A stretch of 35,202 nucleotides of DNA, from NCBI RefSeq assembly GCF_040605455.1, contig NZ_JBEXCV010000100.1, positions 1 through 35,202 of the forward strand, in the 5' to 3' direction. The position numbers and the translations under genes are program-made. Shown here in pieces: positions 16,105 through 23,231 of the stretch (positions within the stretch are counted from its first letter, which is position 1; each line of letters opens with the position of its first letter). The notes below the pieces were generated by a model. It saw nothing but the letters and a program-made list of their open reading frames with translations, searched no databases and was not told the DNA's origin. Source of the stretch: Embleya sp040605455. Lineage in GTDB: Bacteria; Actinomycetota; Actinomycetes; Streptomycetales; Streptomycetaceae.

Positions 16105-16851
16105 TCAGCCGTCGCCGCGCAGCTCCCTGGCCGCCTCGGACAGATCCTTGGCGGTGTCGATCGCCCGCCAGTAGGCGCCCTGCGGGATGGGGAATCCCGC
16201 CAGCCGCTGGGCCCGGGCGAGCCCGGGGAACGTGGTGCGCTCGTGGTCGCCGATGTCCGGCAGCAGCGCGGTGAACTCGGGCGCGAACACGTACACACCC
16301 GCATTGATCAGGTACGGCGAGGGCGGCGCCTCGATGAAGTCCAGGACGTGGCCGTACTTGTCGGTCTCCACCACCCCCCACGGAATCCTGGGCCGGGCCA
16401 GCGCGAGCGTGGCCAGCGCGGTGCGCTCGTGATGGAAGGCGGCCATCTCGGTGAGCGAGAACCGGGTCCAGATGTCGCCGTTGGTGGCGTACCACGGCTC
16501 GTCCGGGCGCGGCAGCGCCGCGGCGGCGAACTTCAACCCGCCACCCCGGCCCAGCGGCTCGGTCTCCACGACGGTCTCCACGCGTACCGGCAGATCGGCA
16601 CTCTTGAGCCAGTCCTGGAGCACCTCCGCGAGGTGCCCGCAGGAGACCACGACATCGCGCACGCCCTCGGCGGCCAGCCAGCGCAGCTGGTGTCCGATGA
16701 TCGGCGTGCCGGTGCCGGGGATCTCCACCATCGGCTTGGGTCGATCGTCGGTATAGGGGCGCAGCCGGGAACCCTGTCCGCCGGCGAGGATCACGGCCTG
16801 CGTCACCGCGCGAGCCCCCGGGTGGGTGGTTGAGTGTGGTGCGGAAGTCAT
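16105..16851 (-). CDS. Sugar-1-phosphate nucleotidyltransferase
   Basis: A 248-residue NTP_transferase-fold enzyme. The signature LAGGQGSRLRPYTDDRPKPM (22-41) contains the nucleotide-binding GGxGxRLRP and the catalytic/phosphate Lys (K39). NGDIW is the metal-binding Asp motif, and the second Asp is probably in the final YWRAIDTAKDL. It makes an NDP-sugar from NTP and a sugar-1-phosphate; size and motifs fit glucose- or mannose-1-phosphate transferases but do not fix the sugar. An ATG at 16851 and a GTG at 16806 (just before the VILAGG strand, with GGGGG upstream) are both possible. An NDP-sugar enzyme 1.5 kb from a RfbH/ColD-like gene is suggestive, but they are in separate units. Confidence 0.88.
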   Translation of the reverse strand: MTSAPHSTTHPGARAVTQAVILAGGQGSRLRPYTDDRPKPMVEIPGTGTPIIGHQLRWLAAEGVRDVVVSCGHLAEVLQDWLKSADLPVRVETVVETEPLGRGGGLKFAAAALPRPDEPWYATNGDIWTRFSLTEMAAFHHERTALATLALARPRIPWGVVETDKYGHVLDFIEAPPSPYLINAGVYVFAPEFTALLPDIGDHERTTFPGLARAQRLAGFPIPQGAYWRAIDTAKDLSEAARELRGDG

Positions 16852-16977
16852 GGGCGCATTATCGCGCCCTCACATCCCCCTCGACTTCCAAGGGAGGTAC
16901 CACTCGTTCGGAAACGCCGCGGGCCCTAGGTTCATCTCATGGACGACTGCACTTCGAACACCGGGGGGAACACCAAA

Positions 16978-17706
16978 GTGCGCACCAGGACTGTCCGCAC
17001 GGGAGCGATTGCGGTACTCGTCGCGCTGACCGTCGGCGCCGGCGTCGCCGGCTGCGGCAACAACGACAGGTCGCCGCTGGACACCGTTCGCGCCCTCGAG
17101 ACCGGCAAGCCGACGCCGACGAGCAAGCCGACCGGTCGACCGACGAGCACCGCGACCAAGCCGCCGCGCCGCACCACCGCGCCGCCCACCGACAGCGCCT
17201 CGGCGTCCGCGAGCTCCTCGGCCACGGCCTCGTCGAGCGCCTCCTCGACCGGCACCTCGGGGCCGGCGACCGGTTCGACCGGGCCCTACATCAACGATCC
17301 GTGCCGCTTCTTCACCGCGGCCGAGGTGGCCACACTGCTCGGCCTGCCGGTGGCCAAGGCGGAGGTGGACGAAAAGCTCAAGAGCTCGAGCAGCTCGTTC
17401 TGCGACTACCGGGACTCCCGAGGGTTGTCCATGATGACCGTGATGATGTCCTCCAGCGACGCCAAGTACAGCACCGCCGAACAGGCCGCCAAGGGCACCA
17501 TCGATACCGGTGACAACCCCACGGCCCTGCCCGGCGTGGGCGACGCGGCCTTCACCTACCGCGACTCGACCTCCAACGGCGTGGTCTGGGCCAAGCTGCT
17601 CGGCGACACCTACCTGGACGCGGACGTCTACATCGGCCGCAGCGACAAGGACGTGTCGGCCGACGTCCTGGCCGGCATCGCCCGAACGATGGTCGGCCGG
17701 CTGTGA
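16978..17706 (+). CDS. DUF3558-family lipoprotein, first of a pair
   Basis: A 242-residue exported lipoprotein. A basic start (VRTRTVRTG), a hydrophobic helix and the lipobox VAGC give lipidation at C26. A long Ser/Thr/Pro/Lys linker (about 45-100) likely spans the cell wall. The DUF3558 domain follows (YINDPCRFFTAAEVATLLGL, with a second Cys in SFCDYRD). GTG 16978 is chosen because GGGGGGAA (16963-16970) sits 7 bases upstream, and the 13 extra residues from ATG 16939 would precede the signal peptide. The stop overlaps the next gene by 4 bases. The function of DUF3558 is unknown; family members are extracellular and membrane-tethered. Confidence 0.85.
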   Translation: MRTRTVRTGAIAVLVALTVGAGVAGCGNNDRSPLDTVRALETGKPTPTSKPTGRPTSTATKPPRRTTAPPTDSASASASSSATASSSASSTGTSGPATGSTGPYINDPCRFFTAAEVATLLGLPVAKAEVDEKLKSSSSSFCDYRDSRGLSMMTVMMSSSDAKYSTAEQAAKGTIDTGDNPTALPGVGDAAFTYRDSTSNGVVWAKLLGDTYLDADVYIGRSDKDVSADVLAGIARTMVGRL

Positions 17707-18293
17707 CCGCGCGCGTCGGGCCCACCGCCACCCTGGTGGGGGTGGTGGGCCTGGCGTGCCTGCTCGGCGGCTGCGACGACTCGGACGCGCCGCCCCGGCA
17801 CGCGGCCGTCTCCGCGCCCGCGCCCGGCGACAACGCGGGCGCACCACCCCGGCCCACCCCCTCGCCGGTGGGCAACAGCACATCACCCGCCGACAGTTGC
17901 GACCTGCTCTCGCCCACCCGGGTCGAGGAGGTGCTCGCGGTCGGCCCCGTGCACACCAGGTCCGCGGACGCCGGGCGTACCTGCGAGTACCTCGACTCCG
18001 GAGGCCGGCACGTACTGTCCGTCACCGTCGGGCAGTTGCCGCAGGCGATGGTCGGCGGACCGCTGGACACCGCGCGCTCGACCGCCACCGGTCCGGGCCC
18101 GCACGAGGCGCTGCCCGGGATCTCGGACGCGGCGGTGGTCTACCGCGATCCCGCGCGCGGCGACGGCATCGCCTTCGCCCGCGCCCGCGGCGATCTGGTC
18201 ACCTCGGTCGACATCACCATCCCGGTCGTCGATCGCGAGCGGCTGGTCGCGCTGGCCCGCACCGCGGCCGCGGCGCTGGACGCGTCCGGCTGA
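17703..18293 (+). CDS. DUF3558-like lipoprotein, second of the pair
   Basis: A 196-residue lipoprotein whose GTG overlaps the previous stop (GTGA). The signal peptide ends in LLGGC with C24 as the lipidation site. A short Pro/Ala/Gly linker leads to a domain laid out like its neighbour's: CDLLSPTRVEEVLAVGPV, a second Cys in RTCEYLDSGG, then LPGISDAAVVYRDP, which parallels LPGVGDAAFTYRDS in the first protein. The shared order suggests an old tandem duplication, although identity is low. Co-translation suggests the two lipoproteins act together at the outer face of the membrane. Confidence 0.82.
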   Translation: MTARVGPTATLVGVVGLACLLGGCDDSDAPPRHAAVSAPAPGDNAGAPPRPTPSPVGNSTSPADSCDLLSPTRVEEVLAVGPVHTRSADAGRTCEYLDSGGRHVLSVTVGQLPQAMVGGPLDTARSTATGPGPHEALPGISDAAVVYRDPARGDGIAFARARGDLVTSVDITIPVVDRERLVALARTAAAALDASG

Positions 18294-18403
18294 GCGGGCG
18301 GGTTCGGGGTAGGCACCGGCAACCTGGTGCCCGAGGCGTCGTCCCCGGCGCGTAGGGTCCGGGTCAGGGCGGCGCCTGCCGCGGCCGGGAGGAGGGCTCA
18401 CCC

Positions 18404-18868
18404 ATGACGGATCGGGATCCGCACGCCGTCGTGCTGCTCACGAACCGCATCAGCTCGCGGATCAGCACGAGCGGCGGACCGGCCCTACCCCTGCGCGACG
18501 CGTTGCGCGTGTACACCGAGCACGTCGACACCGGCGTCGCGGCCCGCTACGCGACCGTGGTGACCGACCTCGCGGACGCCGATGTGGCCCTGCTGCGCCT
18601 GCCCGAGGACCACCACGGCGCCGAGTTGGAACGGATCGTGGACATCGCCGCGTCGGTGCCCACGGTCGCGGTGATCGACCTGTATCGGCCGGCCGCGGTG
18701 GCCGATCTGGTCGGCTACTGCGCCGCGTTGCTGGGCACCCGGGGCGCGGACGACGAGGGTGTGCTCGACGTCGTCTTCGGCCGCTACGCGCCCGCCGGCC
18801 GGCTCGTCAGCGATCTGCCGGCGGACGCGGAGCCGCTCTTCGAAACCGGGCACGGCCTCTCCTACTGA
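18404..18868 (+). CDS. Stand-alone domain resembling the C-terminal domain of GH3 glycosidases
   Basis: A 154-residue protein with a strong ribosome site (GGGAGGAGG shortly upstream of ATG 18404). The pattern follows the second domain of family 3 beta-glucosidases: AVVLLTN...LPL, then DADVALLRLP, VPTVAVIDLYRPAAV, VVFGRYAPAGRLVSDLP, and the hallmark ending LFETGHGLSY. The catalytic (beta/alpha)8 domain with the nucleophile Asp is absent, and typical enzymes are 600 residues or more. No signal peptide is visible, so it is probably cytoplasmic. It may be a sugar-binding or regulatory relic, or a shortened paralogue. Its codon use is normal, which argues against recent decay. Confidence 0.65.
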   Translation: MTDRDPHAVVLLTNRISSRISTSGGPALPLRDALRVYTEHVDTGVAARYATVVTDLADADVALLRLPEDHHGAELERIVDIAASVPTVAVIDLYRPAAVADLVGYCAALLGTRGADDEGVLDVVFGRYAPAGRLVSDLPADAEPLFETGHGLSY

Positions 18869-18897
18869 TCCTCGACTGTCGATAAATTGACGATCCA

Positions 18898-21180
18898 TCA
18901 GTGTGTTTTCCGGGTGATGTTCAACACGTCCACGGCGCCTTTCGCGTCGCCGATGCCGGCGAAGTCGACCGCGACGAAGTTCACTTGCGCACCGCGTTCG
19001 CGTTCGCACCGGCGGGCCCGATCCAGCAGGAAGGGCCGCGAGTTGACCTGTCCGGCGTCGAGCCGGCTGCCGCCGGCGGAGGTGATGAAGTTGTTCAGCA
19101 GGAACAGCCGCTTGTCCACGTCGCCGCGATTGGGCGAGCAGTTCATCTCGGCCGGGCTCGCATAGGCGTACGGCGTCTCCATCCCGTACTTGTAGAAGTT
19201 GCGGTACCACGGCACGGGCCCGTCGGCGCGTTCGGCGAAGACCACCAGCCGGCGGTTCTTCTCGATCATCGAGCCGAGCGTGGGCCAGGGCTCGCTCGGG
19301 TCGGCCGCCGGCGTGAACAGCAGTCGCTCCAGGCCCGCCTCGCGGAACGCCCATTCGGTCTGCTGCGCGGTGATCGCGTCCTGCACGATCATGGTGACCA
19401 CTTCATGCGGGTTGCGATCCATCCACTGGCCCACCGCGCGCAGCGTCTCCACCATCGGCAACGCGCCGCCGCGGCACACCGAGTGGCACAACCACAGCCC
19501 GGGTCGGGCCGGCGCGACGTCGTTGACCACCCCGGCGACGATCTTGCGCGACTCGGGATCCAGGTCCGATTCGGCGAGCCGGCCGGCCACCTCCTCCGGG
19601 GCCTCCCACGTGTACGAGTCCACCAACAAACCGCGCACGCCGGCGTCCAACTGGGTGACGATGTCCGCGTCCTGGAGCGGGCTGAGGAAGCGGGCGGCGG
19701 TGGAGGACATCGAGTTGTGCGTGGCCAGGTAGGCGACCTGGTCGTAGCGCCGGTTGCACAGCTCGGTCATCCCGTTGCAGCGCTTGGCGTCGGAGCCGGA
19801 CCCGGAGGTGGGCACCGGAACGAAGATGGTCAGCGCGATCGCCCCGGCCGCGACCACCGCAGCGCCGGAGGTGAGCACCTGCCGGGTGGTGTGCCGCACC
19901 GGCGCGGCCCGCCGGTGCTTGTGCTTGTCCCACAGCGCGACGGCGCCGAAGGTGAGCCCTCCGAACACCAGCGGCACCGCCGCCGCGGCCAGCCAGACCC
20001 CGACGATGTCGCGCGCCGCGGCCTCCTGTAGGTCGCCGGTCAGCCGGACCACCGAGGGCGCCCAGCCGTCCCGGTTCTCGGAGACCACGTGCGGCAGCAG
20101 GCCCCACGCGATGAGGCAGCCCACCCCGGCGAGCAGCCCGCCGCCCGCCAGGGCCAGCGCGGGCAGCCGCAGCCGGGCCGCGCCGCGCGCCGACCCGGTC
20201 CGCCACAGCACCACCAGGCCCAGCAGCGCGGTCACGCTCGCCGCGATGAGCAGCCGGCCCAGGCCGAACACCGTCATCGCGCGCAGTTGTTCGAGCTGGC
20301 CCAGCTTCAGCCTGGTGTCCCGGTCGGCCTGGCTCGCCCGCAGATCCAGGGTCAGGTCCCACGTGCCACCGCCCGAGAGGCCGGTCAGGCCCAACTGCGC
20401 CTGCCGAACCTTCTCGCCGAAGATCGCCGGGACGACCGCCACCAGCACCCCGCCCAGATCGTCGGCGCGCAGCGAGGCGACCACCTGCCCGCGGATCGGG
20501 GCGCGCGCCTCCGCCGGCAACCGGGCCAGGATCAGGTCGGCCACCTCGGGAGCTGCGGCCGGGTCCAGGTTCAGCGCCGGCAGCGCCTCAGGCGGACGAC
20601 CCTGCGCGAGCGCGTCCAGTGCCCTGGACACGCCGTCCACCAGCGCCGGCGCGTTGTCCTCCGTCACCCGGGGTACGTCGCCGGTGAGGTCGCCGACGAA
20701 CACGTCGGCGACCTTGCCCAGGTTGTTGATCACCGGTTTGAGGTCGACGGCCAGCCGCAGTTCGCGCTCGTCGCCGCGCAGGTAGCCGACGGTGTGCCCG
20801 ACCTGCTCACGCACCATTCCACGCAGTGTGGACGGTGGCAGTACCAGGCGCAGATTGGCGGTGACCTGGTTGGGCGGTATCGGCAGCCGGCCCAGCAGGT
20901 CATTGGTGACCCCGGCGAGGCGGGGGTCGACCAGCACCTCGTCGTAGAGCCGGTCGTAGGCGTGCTCGCGTTCGAGCACGCCGTCGTACCAGTCGGCGGA
21001 GAGCACGGTGGCCCGCGCGACGCCGAGTCCGGTGACCACCGTGATGGACAACACCACGAGAGCGGTCGTCAGGGCCCGCAACACGCGGCGCCAACGTCGC
21101 CACGCCTCGCGGGCCCTGAGTCGGCGGGACACCTTGCCCACCACGATCGGCCCGGTCACCCGAGCAGTATTAGAAACCAT
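18898..21180 (-). CDS. Membrane protein with five helices and an extracellular PI-PLC-like domain
   Basis: A 760-residue protein. After a basic N-terminus come helix 1 (about 36-58), an extracellular alpha-rich domain (about 60-300), and helices at 301-325, 340-362, 392-416 and 437-456. The basic loop KHKHRR at about 419-424 fits the positive-inside rule and places the C-terminus outside. The last 290 residues resemble the phosphatidylinositol-specific phospholipase C X/PLC-like fold: YLATHNSMSS with H488, DAGVRGLLVDSY, LWLCHSVCRGG with H566, then MDRNPHEVVTMIVQD. Both catalytic histidines are present. ATG 21180 is preferred over an ATG at 21267 because the extension is basic and Cys-rich with no homology signal. 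The substrate is unknown; it may act on membrane lipids outside the cell. Confidence 0.82.
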   Translation of the reverse strand: MVSNTARVTGPIVVGKVSRRLRAREAWRRWRRVLRALTTALVVLSITVVTGLGVARATVLSADWYDGVLEREHAYDRLYDEVLVDPRLAGVTNDLLGRLPIPPNQVTANLRLVLPPSTLRGMVREQVGHTVGYLRGDERELRLAVDLKPVINNLGKVADVFVGDLTGDVPRVTEDNAPALVDGVSRALDALAQGRPPEALPALNLDPAAAPEVADLILARLPAEARAPIRGQVVASLRADDLGGVLVAVVPAIFGEKVRQAQLGLTGLSGGGTWDLTLDLRASQADRDTRLKLGQLEQLRAMTVFGLGRLLIAASVTALLGLVVLWRTGSARGAARLRLPALALAGGGLLAGVGCLIAWGLLPHVVSENRDGWAPSVVRLTGDLQEAAARDIVGVWLAAAAVPLVFGGLTFGAVALWDKHKHRRAAPVRHTTRQVLTSGAAVVAAGAIALTIFVPVPTSGSGSDAKRCNGMTELCNRRYDQVAYLATHNSMSSTAARFLSPLQDADIVTQLDAGVRGLLVDSYTWEAPEEVAGRLAESDLDPESRKIVAGVVNDVAPARPGLWLCHSVCRGGALPMVETLRAVGQWMDRNPHEVVTMIVQDAITAQQTEWAFREAGLERLLFTPAADPSEPWPTLGSMIEKNRRLVVFAERADGPVPWYRNFYKYGMETPYAYASPAEMNCSPNRGDVDKRLFLLNNFITSAGGSRLDAGQVNSRPFLLDRARRCERERGAQVNFVAVDFAGIGDAKGAVDVLNITRKTH

Positions 21181-21292
21181 CACCAACCCGAAGCAAACAC
21201 ATGATCGGGACGTTCCCGACCGGCACGGGCCCTTGCATGCCCTGGCGCCGTGACCGGAAACGTCCACCGGTCACCGCGCCAGTGTGCGCCTC

Positions 21293-21757
21293 TCAGGCGC
21301 GGTTGGGGCGCAGCGTCCAGGTAACGGTCATTTCCGCCGTGGTGGTACCCGTTTCATCGCGGATGATGATCGCGACCTCGAACTCCGGGCGCTTGCCCGC
21401 GTCCAGTTCGGCGACCACGTCGGCGGCGGGGCGGCCCAGGCGGGCCTCGGCCAGCACCGGGCCGCGCGCGACCTTGAGGTAGCGGATCGCGGCGTCCACC
21501 GCGAGCGGCGTCGCGCGCGGGAGTTGGTCGCCGAACGCGGCGAGCACGATCGCCCCGGAGGCGGACTCGGCGAGAGTGAACATGGCGCCCGCGTGCGGGC
21601 CGGCGATGTGGTTGTGATGCGCGGACTCGTCCGGCAGTCGCAGCACGGCGCGGTCGGCGGCGAGCTCCACGAATTCCAGGCCGAGGGTGCGCACGAAGGG
21701 CACCGAGGCGCGCAGGCCCTCGGCGACGGCGTCGAAGTCGGTCGTCGATTCAGTCAT
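21293..21757 (-). CDS. DUF4442/PaaI-like hotdog protein
   Basis: A 154-residue hotdog-fold protein. The central helix motif HNHIAGPHAGAMFTLAESAS and the strand AAIRYLKVARGPV match the DUF4442/YiiD-type thioesterase-like group. It lacks the HGG motif of the PaaI protein at 5994, so the two are distant. The N-terminal LRASVPFVRTLGLEFVEL strand is typical. There is no ribosome site in front of the ATG, and a tagcat hexamer ends nine bases upstream on its strand, so it may be leaderless. It is divergent from the crotonase gene; joint acyl-CoA metabolism is plausible. Confidence 0.85.
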   Translation of the reverse strand: MTESTTDFDAVAEGLRASVPFVRTLGLEFVELAADRAVLRLPDESAHHNHIAGPHAGAMFTLAESASGAIVLAAFGDQLPRATPLAVDAAIRYLKVARGPVLAEARLGRPAADVVAELDAGKRPEFEVAIIIRDETGTTTAEMTVTWTLRPNRA

Positions 21758-21813
21758 GGGCGCGATGCTACCGGCAGGTAACTTCCTTCGGCGCGGCGCC
21801 TCACGGCATTTCC

Positions 21814-21843
21814 TTCACTCTGTGAATATGTTTGACTGAGTCA
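21814..21843. promoter_or_regulatory. Two dyads and a -10-like hexamer before the crotonase gene
   Basis: The repeat ttcac-tct-gtgaa (21814-21826) is followed directly by tatgtt (21827-21832, TANNNT) and then the 11-base palindrome tgactgagtca (21833-21843), which ends one base before the ATG. No ribosome site is present. A regulator bound at either dyad would cover the start region. Confidence 0.45.
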
Positions 21844-21844
21844 C

Positions 21845-22651
21845 ATGAAATACGTGCGCATCGAGCGTCCCGAACCCCGCATCGCCATCGTCCGACTGGA
21901 TCGGCCGGACCGGCTCAACGCGCTCTCCGCGACCATGGTGAGCGACCTGAAGGCCGCCTTCGCCGGCCTGCACCGCGAACGCGGGCTGCGCGCGATCGTG
22001 CTGACCGGCGAGGGCCGCGGCTTCTGCTCCGGCGCCGACCTCTCCGGCGACCCGGACCACGCACCCGACGCCGAGGGCCGCGGCCCGGTCGGACACGTCT
22101 ACCGTTCGCAGGAACACCTGTCCGAACTGATCCTGGCCGTGCACGAATGCGAGAAGCCGGTGATCGCCGCCGTGCACGGCGCGGCCGTCGGCGGCGGCCT
22201 GGCGCTGGCGCTGGCCTGCGACCTGCGGGTCGCGGACGAGAGCACCCGGTTCGGCTCGGTGTTCATCAAGGTCGGCCTGTCCTCCGCCGACGTGGGCACC
22301 AGCTACCTGCTGCCGCGCCTGGTCGGCCCCACCCGCGCAGCCGAGCTGATGCTCAGCGGGCGGCACTTCGACGCCGCCGAAGCCGACTCCTACGGCCTAC
22401 TCAACGCCCGCGTGCCGGCCGGCGAACACCTGCCCGCCGCACTGGACCTGGCCCGGGGCATCGCCGCCAACAGCGAGTACGGCGTGTGGATGACCAAGAA
22501 GGGCCTGTGGTCCGGAATCGGCGCGACCTCGCTGCGCCAGCAACTCGAACTGGAGAACCGCACCCAGGTGCTCGGCACCTTCACCGGCAACATGACCGAG
22601 GCCGCCGCGGCCTTCCGCGAGCGCCGGTCCCCGACCTGGCAGGACATGTAG
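21845..22651 (+). CDS. Enoyl-CoA hydratase/isomerase family (crotonase) lacking the classical catalytic glutamates
   Basis: A 268-residue crotonase-fold protein. The oxyanion-hole motifs GRGFCSGADLSG (about 58-68) and AAVHGAAVGGGLALALACDL (108-127) are present. The first catalytic Glu of hydratases (GGG-x-E) is A120 here, and the second (FG-x-P-E) is F140. An acidic residue occurs instead in GLSSADVGTSYLLPRLVG (D149), a pattern seen in an actinobacterial subgroup and reminiscent of dienoyl-CoA isomerases. Hydration is therefore unlikely; isomerisation, thioester hydrolysis or another crotonase reaction is possible. It is divergent from a hotdog gene and 24 bases from the convergent HTH gene. 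Confidence 0.88.
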   Translation: MKYVRIERPEPRIAIVRLDRPDRLNALSATMVSDLKAAFAGLHRERGLRAIVLTGEGRGFCSGADLSGDPDHAPDAEGRGPVGHVYRSQEHLSELILAVHECEKPVIAAVHGAAVGGGLALALACDLRVADESTRFGSVFIKVGLSSADVGTSYLLPRLVGPTRAAELMLSGRHFDAAEADSYGLLNARVPAGEHLPAALDLARGIAANSEYGVWMTKKGLWSGIGATSLRQQLELENRTQVLGTFTGNMTEAAAAFRERRSPTWQDM

Positions 22652-22674
22652 ACCGCCCCACCCGCGAACGACGC

Positions 22675-23031
22675 TCAGTCGCCCGCCCGATGCCCGGGTC
22701 CCGCCCAGCGGAACGGCCGTCCCGCCGCAGCCGCGTGCTCGCCAGGATTCGCCGCGAGCCGGACCTCCTCGATCGCATGCCCGTGCGCGCCCCGACCCGG
22801 GACCCGGGTGAGGTAGCCGGCCGCGGCCAACTCGTCCAGATAGCCCGCGATCGACTCGGCGCTCTCGCCCGGACGGGTGCCCAACACTCGCGGGTCCGGG
22901 CGGGCACCGTCCGGCAACAACAGCAGATACACCGCGAGGCCCCGTGCCGGCACGCTCAGCCGGGCGTCCTTCAGGAGCGCGTCGTGCGACCCCAACCCCG
23001 ACCCGCCGTCCTCCCCCCAGATGCGCCTCAT
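22675..23031 (-). CDS. Small helix-turn-helix DNA-binding protein
   Basis: A 118-residue protein with a winged-HTH pattern of a type common in Streptomyces: DARLSVPARGLAVYLLLLPDG, then a segment with a recognition-like helix (ESAESIAGYLDELAAAGYLTRV). The C-terminal tail ending RPFRWAGPGHRAGD is basic and probably unstructured. ATG 23031 is chosen because the upstream extension to GTG 23148 has no such pattern and crosses the dyad at 23087-23108. A GAGG lies close in front. It may bind that dyad and control itself and the divergent CoA-transferase gene; this is inference. Confidence 0.65.
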   Translation of the reverse strand: MRRIWGEDGGSGLGSHDALLKDARLSVPARGLAVYLLLLPDGARPDPRVLGTRPGESAESIAGYLDELAAAGYLTRVPGRGAHGHAIEEVRLAANPGEHAAAAGRPFRWAGPGHRAGD

Positions 23032-23086
23032 GACCTCAGTCTCGAACACGACCGCGCCCGACGGGGCAAACCGCACAACCCCTACA

Positions 23087-23108
23087 CAAACGAGTGACCA
23101 ATCGTTTG
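23087..23108. promoter_or_regulatory. Perfect dyad caaacga-N8-tcgtttg
   Basis: Seven-base perfect arms around eight bases lie in the 200-base gap between the divergent HTH gene (start 23031) and the CoA-transferase gene (start 23232). The AT-richer sequence stands out from the surroundings. It is a good candidate operator for the small HTH protein or a TetR-type factor elsewhere. Confidence 0.55.
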
Positions 23109-23231
23109 CCCGGACGCCCACAGTGCGGACGCGGACACACTCGGGCACCGGGCACCCGCTAGTTTGCCCTCAGGGGCTCCTCGAACAGGTGGTCCCACCG
23201 GCTCCATAGTTGCGAGAACCGTGAGGCTTCG

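Noticed and set aside
16105..16851. A deoxysugar cluster formed by the nucleotidyltransferase and the DegT-family gene
   Set aside because: They are 1.5 kb apart, in different transcription units separated by yceI and marR, and no dehydratase, epimerase or glycosyltransferase is present. Only a loose functional link can be suggested.
16907..16932. ECF-type promoter (ggaaac then gtt) before the first DUF3558 gene
   Set aside because: The match to known -35/-10 pairs is too short and the spacing not convincing.
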